In this document: one piece after another, positions 32,102-40,539 of the stretch
Numbering within the stretch: position 1 is the stretch's first letter
Layout of the letters: each line of letters opens with the position of its first letter
Source: an uncultured Ruminococcus sp.
Lineage (GTDB): Bacteria > Bacillota > Clostridia > Oscillospirales > Ruminococcaceae
Direction of reading: 5' to 3'
DNA length: 53,010 nt
Assembly: GCA_900550695.1 (NCBI GenBank)
Contig: URTF01000004.1
Location: 1 to 53,010, forward strand
Made by a program: the position numbers and the translations under genes
The notes under the pieces: generated by a model
What the model was told of the DNA's origin: nothing
What the model saw: the letters and a program-made list of their open reading frames with translations, nothing else
The model's database searches: none

Positions 32102-32130
32102 TTGCAATTTGTAAAATAATGTATTATAAT
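32102..32130 (+). promoter_or_regulatory. Promoter of the GLUG-like surface protein gene
   Basis: TTGCAA (32102-32107), 17 bp, TATAAT (32125-32130), 33 bp before the start codon. Confidence 0.82.
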
Positions 32131-32162
32131 AATATTAATAAATGCGAAAGGGGTTCAAATCA

Positions 32163-33344
32163 ATGAAAAGAATAATATCTGCAATTCTTGCAGTCGCAAT
32201 GGCGGTAACTATGCTTGTTATCCCTGCGAGCGCGGCAAAATCCACGGTCAAGGTCTGGAACGGCAAGGTCGTTACCTCTTGGTATACGGGCGATAAGACC
32301 GAGTACAACATCAGCTCCCCGGGACAGCTTGCAGGTCTTGCAAAGCTTGTAAACAGCGGCGAATCGATGCAGGGCGTTGTTATCAACCTCACCGCCGACC
32401 TTACGATGAACAACACGAAGAACTGGAAAGAATGGTATAAGACTGCGCCGAAGAATAAATTTACACCTATCGGTCAGTCGGGAGACCCCGTTACAGGCTA
32501 CTATCCGTTCGCAGGCGTTTTCAACGGAAACGGACACTCTATTAGCGGACTTTATGTAAACAATCCTGTGATGGCAGGCTTGTTCGGCTACATCTACTGC
32601 GGAGCAGTTTCCAATGTTATCATTAAGGAAAGCGTTATCATTGCCTATGACAACGATGATAACGACGGCGCATACGCAGGCAGTATCGCAGGCATTGCGG
32701 AAGGCTCGGTAATAAATATGTGTGAAAACACAGGCGAAGTCCGCTGCATTGGTCAGTACGATGCAGCAGGCGGTATGAGAGCTGCTTACGCAGGCGGCAT
32801 TGTCGGTTCGATGCACACCGAAAATGTTACATCGGCGACTATCGGAATGGCATTTGCAGCATTCGGCGTATTCTATAATGCAGCAATATTCACGGACGGA
32901 AACGGCGGTCTGATAAAGGACAGCTGTGTTGCAAACTGCATAAGCAACGGTTTGGTTTATACTTCCTCGGGCGTTGAAGCATACAACGGCGGCATCGCAG
33001 GCTGGGGCAATAACGGCAAAATAATAAATTGTCTTTCGGCAACCGGCTATAAATGGAGCAGAGGCTGGGGAAATTACGGCTCTTTGTACATCGGCGGAAT
33101 TGTGGGAGGAAGATATAGCTGTTCGTTGGAAAACTGCTATTATTCCAGCTCCGCCAAAAAGCTTAAGTCGATAGGTCAGGATATGAGTTCATCGGTAGTT
33201 CCCGTAAAGAATAAAGCATATTACTGCGACAGTGAAAAGCTAAAATCAAAGGACACAACAGATAAGCTTGGTTCGGCTTTTGTGTACAGAAACAATGGTG
33301 TATACCTTGCCTGCGATCTTCGCGAGAGCAGAAAATCCAATTAA
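32163..33344 (+). CDS. Secreted protein with GLUG-like beta-helix repeats
   Basis: A 393-residue secreted protein. The signal peptide is about 1-25 (ending IPASAA). Several repeats of the type YAGGIVGSM, YNGGIAGWGNNGKIINCLSA and YIGGIVGGRYSCSLENCYY match the GLUG motif of surface and IgA-protease-associated proteins, which form a right-handed beta-helix. A role in adhesion or binding is likely but unproven. An AAGGGG site precedes the chosen ATG; another ATG at 32142 is less well placed. The gene is monocistronic, with its own promoter and the terminator at 33356. Confidence 0.8.
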   Translation: MKRIISAILAVAMAVTMLVIPASAAKSTVKVWNGKVVTSWYTGDKTEYNISSPGQLAGLAKLVNSGESMQGVVINLTADLTMNNTKNWKEWYKTAPKNKFTPIGQSGDPVTGYYPFAGVFNGNGHSISGLYVNNPVMAGLFGYIYCGAVSNVIIKESVIIAYDNDDNDGAYAGSIAGIAEGSVINMCENTGEVRCIGQYDAAGGMRAAYAGGIVGSMHTENVTSATIGMAFAAFGVFYNAAIFTDGNGGLIKDSCVANCISNGLVYTSSGVEAYNGGIAGWGNNGKIINCLSATGYKWSRGWGNYGSLYIGGIVGGRYSCSLENCYYSSSAKKLKSIGQDMSSSVVPVKNKAYYCDSEKLKSKDTTDKLGSAFVYRNNGVYLACDLRESRKSN

Positions 33345-33355
33345 ATAATACCAAC

Positions 33356-33396
33356 GGCGAAAAGCAGAATAAAAATGCTTTTCGCCGAATTTTTAA
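33356..33396 (+). terminator. Terminator of the GLUG-like protein gene
   Basis: GGCGAAAAGCA/TGCTTTTCGCC with a 9-base loop, followed by GAATTTTT. Confidence 0.88.
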
Positions 33397-33411
33397 AGGA
33401 GAGTGAAAATA

Positions 33412-34422
33412 ATGCCGAACGAAAACAGGACAAGCGATATACAGCTCCACAAAGCGAGGAAATATATGCTTGAAAAGCAGCTTGACGAAATGAAGAACCG
33501 CATAACGGGCAGAAACAACAGTTTTTATCCGTACATAGCCGACAGAACGGGAAAGGTGTCCGAAAGAAAGCTTGCAAAATTCATAAACGAACTGCTTGGC
33601 GGGGCGCAGAAATACGGCAGACAGCATACCCTGCTCGAGATCAAAGGCGAACTCCGTGAGCTTTGCGAGTGCTTTCTCTATTGTGCGATACAGGGCATCG
33701 GAACATATAACGAGGGCGAAAAATACGCTGAACGTCCTGCCTGCTTTTTTTCCGACCTTACCGACATTGCAAAGCACAAAAACAACCTTTTTCTCACGGA
33801 CGAAAACACTCTCCACAGCTACGAATTTACATCTGCGGAATACGACCTGCAAAGCGGCGAATGCAGATATTACGGCGAGTTCAACGAGGGCGGATTCTTC
33901 CGTAACTGCGATATGGCGTACCTGCTTTTGACGGGAAAGCACATCGTTTCAACTTTTTCCGAGGAAGAATTCGGAAAGCGCTGCGCAGAGCGTGAGTCGG
34001 AAATTGCGGCGGAACATGGCTTTGACAGCTACAAAGACTATCTTGAAACGATGGAGAACACGCAGAAAGAGCTTGACGAAACGAGTATGAGCGACTTCCC
34101 CGATGATATGGAATTTGTCTGCATAGATGAGGACGATGAGCTTGCCGAAAAGCAAAAAATCAAAAACAGCGAGTGGCGAAGCACCGTCGTTTCGCCCGAA
34201 GCCTACACGGAAAAATATCTGCGGTTCAGGGAGCTTTTCTTTAAGCAGACAATGTTCGTGCGCTATCATTTCTTTGAAGAGATCGAGCTTATGACGGATA
34301 TTTTCCTCTATGAGCATAAGCTTTCGTCTTTCTCGGAGGAGGACGTTTTCGCAATGATATACTACCGCACCGACAAGCTCTGCTCTTCGCTCGAACATTC
34401 TTCAATAGGTGATAAGGCATGA
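33412..34422 (+). CDS. Uncharacterised soluble protein, first of a coupled pair
   Basis: A 336-residue protein that I do not recognise. It has no signal peptide or membrane helix, a helical N-terminal third, an acidic middle (about 215-250) and a helical C terminus. An AGGAG site supports the ATG at 33412, though 10 bases away. Its stop overlaps the start of the next gene by 4 bases (ATGA). The two genes have more GC-rich, even codon use than the AT-rich genes to the right. It may share a transcript with no other gene, as a terminator lies just upstream. Confidence 0.72.
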   Translation: MPNENRTSDIQLHKARKYMLEKQLDEMKNRITGRNNSFYPYIADRTGKVSERKLAKFINELLGGAQKYGRQHTLLEIKGELRELCECFLYCAIQGIGTYNEGEKYAERPACFFSDLTDIAKHKNNLFLTDENTLHSYEFTSAEYDLQSGECRYYGEFNEGGFFRNCDMAYLLLTGKHIVSTFSEEEFGKRCAERESEIAAEHGFDSYKDYLETMENTQKELDETSMSDFPDDMEFVCIDEDDELAEKQKIKNSEWRSTVVSPEAYTEKYLRFRELFFKQTMFVRYHFFEEIELMTDIFLYEHKLSSFSEEDVFAMIYYRTDKLCSSLEHSSIGDKA

Positions 34423-35528
34423 TAAAGGACAGAGATGATTTTTACGATGCGCTTTGGAACGACTATGTTTCATTCGGCGAAAAAGAGAGAGAAAACAGCT
34501 TTATTTACCGCTATCTGAAAAAGAAAAAGGACAGCCGTGCCGAGGTCATAGGACGGCGGAAGGCTGACCTTTTTGAATATGCGGAGCAGAAAAAGCGTGA
34601 CAAATATATCCTGCTCAAAAGTGCCTGCTTTGCCCTTGAACGATACAAGATAATTTCAAAGCAGGAATACTCCGACATTCTGAAAGACCTCATCGGCACG
34701 AAGGACAAGACCACGGGCGAGGTGAAGATCCCTGCAAAATATGAAGCTCTTGACGATGATGAAGCTTTCAAAAAAGCGGAGGAAATGTTTGAGCGGCGTT
34801 TTCTTATGGGCTGTGTAAGGGACTTTTTCTACAACCTCGGCTATCGCACGAACAAAAACGATAAACACGGTCAGAGCGTAAAGCTCCCAAACAAGCACCT
34901 CAAAGAGGACGGCTACAACGATGAGTTTGAAATGCTTTATGAGTACAGTTTATACAGCGGAAAAAGCGAAAGCTCGGAGACAGTGACCGATCCTGCGCAG
35001 ATAAACGGCGAATATACGGAGAAATGCACACGGCTGTATGATTCGCTTCTGCGTGAGAAATGCGTTGATGCGTTCGTTCCGCTGTATATCGACCCGAACA
35101 CGGGCGCAGGAGTTTACATAATCGGCAAAAACAGGTTTTCGGAGGACGAAAAAGCTCCCGATGAAGTCTGCTTCGTCTGCGTGATACTTTTTGCAATGGT
35201 GGACGCAGTTTCAAGGCCTGACTCCTGCTCCGATTATGATATTTCGCTGAGTATGACCGTGAAAAAGCGTTTCCGCTCGGTTGGAAAGGCGTTCGACTAT
35301 CTTTCGGCAAGAATTACGGGCAAGGACGTTTATGAAAACTATCCCGATGAGAATAACGGCGAACTCCCCGAGGGCATTGACGAATGTTTCAATCTGTATT
35401 TTCTGTCCAAGGAAGAAAACGAGGATATGTACCGCCGAAACATCGGCAGGATATTCCGTGAAAAGCAATCCGATGCACTCAAAGAGGTTGAGAGAATGGA
35501 GAACCTGCGGAAAAAGTCGGGGAGATAG
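34419..35528 (+). CDS. Uncharacterised soluble protein, second of a coupled pair
   Basis: A 369-residue protein without signal or membrane segment and with no family I recognise. The N terminus (about 1-80) is strongly charged and helical, with KKKKDSRAEVIGRRKADLF. The middle has VPLYIDPNTGAGVYIIGKNRF. The 4-base overlap with the previous gene implies coupled translation, so both proteins probably form one complex. Both share acidic, helical character but are not clearly similar to each other. A fragment of family A follows the stop. Confidence 0.72.
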   Translation: MIKDRDDFYDALWNDYVSFGEKERENSFIYRYLKKKKDSRAEVIGRRKADLFEYAEQKKRDKYILLKSACFALERYKIISKQEYSDILKDLIGTKDKTTGEVKIPAKYEALDDDEAFKKAEEMFERRFLMGCVRDFFYNLGYRTNKNDKHGQSVKLPNKHLKEDGYNDEFEMLYEYSLYSGKSESSETVTDPAQINGEYTEKCTRLYDSLLREKCVDAFVPLYIDPNTGAGVYIIGKNRFSEDEKAPDEVCFVCVILFAMVDAVSRPDSCSDYDISLSMTVKKRFRSVGKAFDYLSARITGKDVYENYPDENNGELPEGIDECFNLYFLSKEENEDMYRRNIGRIFREKQSDALKEVERMENLRKKSGR

Positions 35529-35541
35529 GGAGGGGATTTAT

Positions 35542-35555
35542 GTTTAGAGGTGACC
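35542..35555. repeat. Right-terminus remnant of family A
   Basis: GTTTAGAGGTGACC followed by TTTAA equals the right end of family A; the rest of that element is missing. Confidence 0.5.
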
Positions 35556-35607
35556 TTTAATGATATATTTACAATATAAGTGCATCACCCGAAAAAATGA
35601 CACATAA

Positions 35608-35829
35608 TACTAAACACCAATAAAACTATAGACAAAAAATCGGCGCAAAAGCTCGTAGCTGTTGTAAACAGGTTTATACTAACAACCATTTAAAATTTGG
35701 AAAAAATCAAGCCGACAATCTCGCATATATAGGATTTCGGTACAGATTTTTTCCTGTATTTTATTGGTGTTTAGTATTATATGGCTTATGCGCCGATTTT
35801 TTTGTATAGTTTTTAATTGGTGTTTAGTA
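35608..35829. mobile_element. Family B element carrying another family B element inside
   Basis: Outer ends TACTAAACACC and GGTGTTTAGTA are flanked by TAA on both sides (35605-35607 and 35830-35832). An inner complete copy occupies 35677-35776 with TTA on both sides (35674-35676 and 35777-35779). Removing the inner copy and one TTA restores a sequence like the 48-166 copy. The spacer 35529-35924 contains no gene. Confidence 0.85.
35677..35776. mobile_element. Inner family B element (nested insertion)
   Basis: A complete 100-bp copy, close to that at 8606-8705, interrupts the outer element within its AGGTTTATATGG segment with a 3-bp TTA duplication. Confidence 0.85.
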
Positions 35830-35924
35830 TAAGTTATAGAGAAACAGATCGAAGATCTGAATTATCTGCAAATAGAACTGCAAATTGGGAACGCATTTAT
35901 TTTGAAGAATCATACCGTACTAAG

Positions 35925-36989
35925 TTACTTTTTCAGTATTCCGTCCTTGCCAAAGGTATATGTCTTGCCTTTTATCGTTGTTTTTCCCGTTGCCATCGTG
36001 CCGTCGGAATTAAAATAATATCGCTTGCCTTTTATTTTCATCCAACCCTTTGCGGCTTTGTATTTATCCTCGCCCGAGGTCTGGAAGTAATATTTTTTGC
36101 CGTCTTTCTTTACCCAGCCTGTCACAGCCTGTCCGAGGTTTTTGGCTTTCTTGGAGAAATAATAGATATCTCCGCTCTTCATTTTTACAAAGCCTTTGCG
36201 AGCCTTTCCGCTTTTGTCAAAATAATATAACTTTCCGTCAAAAGTCTTTTTGCCCGAAACAAGTTTGCTGTTTTTGTAGCCGTAAACACTATCTCCTATG
36301 CGGTTTATTCCTGTGAATGTTCCCATTGAGCGATAGCTCCAACGGTATTCGACTGCGTCGGAAGCAACCGAAGAATTATCAAATCCATATATTATTGTGC
36401 TTTGCATAAAAGCGGTTGATTGTGCAATGGCAGACATTGGCATAAAATAAACACTGTTAAGGTGTTCGTCCCAAAAAGCCATATCTCCGATATACCAAAC
36501 TGTTGATGGTATTGTTATACTTTTTACATACCAAAATAAATCTTGAAATGCACTATCTCCTATATACTCCAGCCCTTCCCTTAAAGTAATGCTTTTGGGA
36601 GTGTTCATAAATCCAAAAAACGCACTATCGTAAATATATTTTACGCTTGATGGGATGTCAATATTATTTATATCGGTGTATTGAAAAGCGCCTTCACCAA
36701 TTGAAATCAGAGTATTGGGCAGAGATAATTCACGAAGATCAGCTCTGTCACAAGCTCGTGCACCAATTCTTGTAACAGGATAACCATCGATTTCAGATGG
36801 AATGCTCAATTTTTCAAGACTTCTATTGATATTGGTTATCGTTACCTCTTTATTGGTGATAAGATAATCAAATTTGCCTTTGTAATTTCCCGTTTTATAA
36901 CTTGATGCTGATACAACGGTGCTTAATATCATTGGCATCAGCATTGCTGCACATAAAAATACGCATAAAGTTCTAATAATTCTTTTCAT
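35925..36989 (-). CDS. BspA-like LRR surface protein with cell-wall-binding repeats
   Basis: A 354-residue secreted protein. Signal peptide about 1-28. Residues about 40-210 are BspA/TpLRR-type repeats (LRELSLPNTLISIGEGAFQYT, VKYIYDSAFFGF, EYIGDSAFQDL, VWYIGDMAFWDE). Residues about 250-354 are tandem choline/glucan-binding-type repeats (GKLYYFDKSGKARKGFVK, GKKYYFQTSGEDKYKAAKGWMK, GKRYYFNSDGTMATGK), which attach proteins to the wall without covalent links. The ATG at 36989 follows an AAGGAGG site; the longer frame upstream runs into the previous gene. It is the last gene of the leftward operon from 40367. Confidence 0.9.
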   Translation of the reverse strand: MKRIIRTLCVFLCAAMLMPMILSTVVSASSYKTGNYKGKFDYLITNKEVTITNINRSLEKLSIPSEIDGYPVTRIGARACDRADLRELSLPNTLISIGEGAFQYTDINNIDIPSSVKYIYDSAFFGFMNTPKSITLREGLEYIGDSAFQDLFWYVKSITIPSTVWYIGDMAFWDEHLNSVYFMPMSAIAQSTAFMQSTIIYGFDNSSVASDAVEYRWSYRSMGTFTGINRIGDSVYGYKNSKLVSGKKTFDGKLYYFDKSGKARKGFVKMKSGDIYYFSKKAKNLGQAVTGWVKKDGKKYYFQTSGEDKYKAAKGWMKIKGKRYYFNSDGTMATGKTTIKGKTYTFGKDGILKK

Positions 36990-37003
36990 ATTAATTTTCC
37001 TCC

Positions 37004-37924
37004 TTATAAAGACTTTACCCGATAACCATTTGAATAATAACAATCTACATTTTTTAAAATATATCCGCCGTCTTTTTTGGCGTAAGTGACCTTGATCTTT
37101 CGGCAGACATTCATATATGTCGCATCCGAATAATACCACATATCATCAGTGTAATATCCTGTCTTTTTGTTTTTGGTCGTCTTTTTGCATCTGACAGCAT
37201 AGACAGGCATACCGTGACCGCATTCCTTAAAGTACAGACCATCTTTTTTTGTAAAATTATCTAATTCACTTGGGGATATCTGCTTTTTGTTGCCATAGAA
37301 TTTGTTGAGTTCCTTTGTGAGTGCGGTTTTCGAGATACCGTTCGGGTATTTAAGGGACAAAGCATAATGATAATAAAAATGGATAAAGCCGCCCGTATAT
37401 TCCATATTTTTGATCTGTTTCTGCGTTGCACTTCCGAAATCGGTTATATAATCGGCAATGCCGTCGCTTAAATAGAATTTAGGATATCGCACCCAATAGG
37501 GTTCTGTTCTTTTTCCCATAGGATAGAACAGATAAGTGCCGTTTTCTCCGTCACTCATATTAAAATATGCAAAGTACTTGTGCTTTCCCTTCTTGAAGAA
37601 ACTATTGTTGCTTTTTGTAATATTAAATGTTATGTACGCTCCGATTTGGCTGTAACCATCGTTATTCTCGATGATCTCGACGGAAAAATTCTTGATATTA
37701 ACGCCGCTGTATTTGAATTGTTTCGGATCGGTGCATGGAATATATTCTGCAACAAGCTCATAGTTATGATCTTTCAGAGCCTTTGCAAATGTGTAGTAAT
37801 AATCATAATCATCAAGCTGGTATATGTTGATCTGATCGTTATTATAGGCAGATGCGTTGATGCTTAACACACTTATGCCGAATGTGATCGTCAGGATAAC
37901 GGCTATAAGTTTTTTTATGGTCAT
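37004..37924 (-). CDS. Secreted protein of unknown function
   Basis: A 306-residue protein with a signal peptide (about 1-26, ending INASA). I do not recognise the mature part. It is rich in Tyr, Asn and Lys; a C-terminal segment KDGLYFKECGHGMPVYAVRCKK has a cysteine pair that may form a disulphide. It lies 14 bases before the BspA-like gene, so the two secreted proteins are made together. Base composition is more AT-rich than in the kinase operon. Confidence 0.75.
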   Translation of the reverse strand: MTIKKLIAVILTITFGISVLSINASAYNNDQINIYQLDDYDYYYTFAKALKDHNYELVAEYIPCTDPKQFKYSGVNIKNFSVEIIENNDGYSQIGAYITFNITKSNNSFFKKGKHKYFAYFNMSDGENGTYLFYPMGKRTEPYWVRYPKFYLSDGIADYITDFGSATQKQIKNMEYTGGFIHFYYHYALSLKYPNGISKTALTKELNKFYGNKKQISPSELDNFTKKDGLYFKECGHGMPVYAVRCKKTTKNKKTGYYTDDMWYYSDATYMNVCRKIKVTYAKKDGGYILKNVDCYYSNGYRVKSL

Positions 37925-37956
37925 TTTATCACGTCCTTAAATGTTTTTGGAGTTAA

Positions 37957-39549
37957 TTACCATTCGGGCTCGATGTAAAAAATATCGCAATCGGGAAGTG
38001 CGTTATTTAGCATCTTAATATCATCTCTGCTGCAATTGGTGTTTATAACATTAAGCAGCTCCAGCGATGAGCACCCGGTTAACGGAGCAAACGATTCAAT
38101 TGATTTATTATCGTTTAAGTACAATTTTTTCAAATTTGTTTTATCTTTCAATCCGCTTATACTTACTAACTCATTGTTATCGAGAACCACTTCTTCAAGA
38201 TCGTTCATGTTTTTTAGTGCATAAACATTGACGATCTTGTTGTAGCTGAGCCATAGGATCTTCATTTCTTCAAGATCTATAAGCGGAGAAATGGTCAATA
38301 TACGGTTTTGTGTCAGATTAAGTTCCTGCAAATGTGTCATATTTGATAATGCAGAAATATCCTCAATTTGATTGTTATAGAGATCTAATGCTTTCAGAGA
38401 AGTCAGTCCCGCAAGACAGCTTATATCACTTATTCTATTATTCGATAGCACAAGGGTCTCAAGGTTTGTGAAATTGCAAAGATTTTGAATATCATCATCC
38501 GTTAGATCTTGTCCGCTTAAATCAATATATACAGCATCGGGTGAATACTCTGTACCTCCGATCGAATATATTGAGGTGTTATCATAACTATCATAATCAT
38601 AGCTGTCATAATCATCGTAATCGTCATAATATTCTGTTTCGGTGTCCTGAGAGTTATAGCGATCCTTGTTTGTATCCATAGCGCCCGTCGATGCTTTGCC
38701 AAAAAAGATCAAAATAATGACAACAGCAATTGCTGCAAGTACAATATACAATGTCTTTTTGTTCTCATTTTTCTGTTTTTCTTTCTCTTGGTCAATGAGC
38801 TGCTGATGCTTTAATTCAACCTCTCGCCGGTATCTTTGATCCTCAGCTCTTCTTTGCTCTTCGATCTGATGCCTGCGGACACGTTCCTGCTCTTCTTCCT
38901 GTTGTTTCTGTTTATATACCGATTCATGGTCTTTGAGATACTGCTCATTGAATATTTCAAAAAGCTTGCTTTTATCTATTCCGCACACGGAACATTCACG
39001 GTTAAAGTGGTTTATCGCTCCGCAGGTGCATATCCAGTGGTATTCAAAGGTATTCGGGATATAGATGACTTTATCGGCAGGATAGTTTATGCTCTTCATC
39101 TCATTGATCAGCACCGGAATAAGGTTTTTTGAAGGCATATCCCTGACACGGCTCTGAAGGCCGAATGTCATTGTTTTGTCCTCATCGGAGAACTCCCAAC
39201 GTGTATCATCGGAGAAAATAACGGTTTTTACAACAACGTTGCATTTTCTGGTGAATTTATTTGGGCAGCAGATCAACTCTTTATCACCAAAGGTCTCTCC
39301 GTTTTTGACCTTAAGATCAAGCAGCTGATATCTTGTTACTGCTTCGAGCGTTTTATTTTCAATATCGAAACACTCAATATCAAAGATAACGGCACTTATA
39401 CACTTCGGGGAAATGCTTTTGAATCTTATCTGAACAAATATATTATTTGTTTCGCTGTCTTTAAGTAGATTTCCCCCTGTTATGAATATAGGACATCCTT
39501 CGATATACTGATAATTTTCAAGCCGTTTAATAACAGTAAAATCAGACAT
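37957..39549 (-). CDS. Zinc-ribbon, coiled-coil membrane protein with outside LRR domain
   Basis: A 530-residue protein. The N-terminal 165 residues form a beta-rich cytoplasmic domain; a zinc ribbon CTCG...CSVCG follows (about 173-190). A Glu/Gln/Arg-rich coiled coil (about 205-262) leads to a membrane helix (about 265-284), an Asp/Tyr-rich stretch (300-330) and an LRR domain (about 340-525) with DLSGQDLTDDDIQNL and SNNRISDISCLAGLTSL. This LRR has the same LT-x-x-DI cap as both kinases and the GH5 enzyme, so it looks like a kinase receptor in which the kinase is replaced by another cytoplasmic domain. Confidence 0.85.
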   Translation of the reverse strand: MSDFTVIKRLENYQYIEGCPIFITGGNLLKDSETNNIFVQIRFKSISPKCISAVIFDIECFDIENKTLEAVTRYQLLDLKVKNGETFGDKELICCPNKFTRKCNVVVKTVIFSDDTRWEFSDEDKTMTFGLQSRVRDMPSKNLIPVLINEMKSINYPADKVIYIPNTFEYHWICTCGAINHFNRECSVCGIDKSKLFEIFNEQYLKDHESVYKQKQQEEEQERVRRHQIEEQRRAEDQRYRREVELKHQQLIDQEKEKQKNENKKTLYIVLAAIAVVIILIFFGKASTGAMDTNKDRYNSQDTETEYYDDYDDYDSYDYDSYDNTSIYSIGGTEYSPDAVYIDLSGQDLTDDDIQNLCNFTNLETLVLSNNRISDISCLAGLTSLKALDLYNNQIEDISALSNMTHLQELNLTQNRILTISPLIDLEEMKILWLSYNKIVNVYALKNMNDLEEVVLDNNELVSISGLKDKTNLKKLYLNDNKSIESFAPLTGCSSLELLNVINTNCSRDDIKMLNNALPDCDIFYIEPEW

Positions 39550-39560
39550 ATTGCCACCTC

Positions 39561-40367
39561 TCAGTCCATGATATCGGGATATACATTATCTTCTTTTGTG
39601 CTGTGGCTTTGTACAGGAGCAGTCGGGACTGTTGTGGAATTATTTTGATTTGGAGGATAATATGCAGATGATTGACCGTTATGCTCAGTATCAGTATATG
39701 TCGCTGAAGCTGCTTTAGGTTTATCGGTAAGTCCGCCGTTTGATTTGATCTGATAAATAATTCCGCATACAGCACACAGAAGAAAAACAAGTATGCCAAG
39801 GCTGGTACCGGCTGCAATGCTCAATGCTCCTGCCACTCCGGTGTAGATTATGATAATCGGCTTCCAGAACTTTACAACAAGGATCCCTGCAATGATAGCG
39901 GGTATGAGCGATGTAAAGAATGATGGAATAATGTTTGTATCGCGCAGAACAGCCTTATTTATGATCGAAACGGAGAGCGATACAATATAAACTCCCGAAA
40001 AACCGACAAGAAATCCGCCGACAAGCTCCCAGAAATATGCGATCATAGCTCCGACAATACCGCATATAAGCATTATAAAGAGCGTGAATGTCACTATACC
40101 CTGTAATGAATCAACATCAGCGTCTAATGCTGCTGCACCTAAAAGACCGATTATAAATCCTACCGTTGCACCCGTAAAAAAGCCGCTTATTGCGAGCGTC
40201 ACTCTGTAAAGCTTATAACCCCAGAAACACTGGATAATTCCGATAACAATAGCAATGAATGCTATTAACGTTTTAATTTTGTTTATAGTGTCGGAAAATT
40301 CGGAAAAAATATTGAAAATACCCATTTCCGAACCATAACCCCCATAATCATTAAATGAACCGTACAT
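39561..40367 (-). CDS. DUF4203 (TMEM198-like) membrane protein
   Basis: A 268-residue protein with about seven membrane helices (25-210) and the family segment CFWGYKLYRVTLAISGFFTGATVGFIIG in the first pair. The C-terminal 60 residues are a flexible Asn/Ser/Pro-rich tail. DUF4203 proteins have no settled function in bacteria. It is the first gene of a four-gene leftward operon (11 bases before the LRR membrane protein), which suggests a role in presenting or exporting the three surface proteins. The divergent HTH-like gene starts 170 bp away. Confidence 0.8.
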   Translation of the reverse strand: MYGSFNDYGGYGSEMGIFNIFSEFSDTINKIKTLIAFIAIVIGIIQCFWGYKLYRVTLAISGFFTGATVGFIIGLLGAAALDADVDSLQGIVTFTLFIMLICGIVGAMIAYFWELVGGFLVGFSGVYIVSLSVSIINKAVLRDTNIIPSFFTSLIPAIIAGILVVKFWKPIIIIYTGVAGALSIAAGTSLGILVFLLCAVCGIIYQIKSNGGLTDKPKAASATYTDTEHNGQSSAYYPPNQNNSTTVPTAPVQSHSTKEDNVYPDIMD

Positions 40368-40477
40368 AAAACCTTTGACCCCTTCCTTTAATATCGGTAT
40401 AATTTTATTCGGAATGATAAATTATCCGTATTTCTATTATAAATCCAAAAAAACAGACATGTATTTTTCAATTCCGC

Positions 40478-40506
40478 TTGAAATCTGCACTCGTTCGTGG
40501 TATAAT
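40478..40506 (+). promoter_or_regulatory. Promoter of the HTH-kinase-flippase operon
   Basis: TTGAAA (40478-40483), 17 bp, TATAAT (40501-40506), 33 bp before the ATG at 40540. Confidence 0.88.
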
Positions 40507-40539
40507 TACATCATAATACGCAATATATTGGAGAGAAAA

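Noticed and set aside
35817..36230. 137-codon plus-strand frame opposite the BspA-like gene
   Set aside because: It begins inside a family B end and runs antisense to clear cell-wall-binding repeats.
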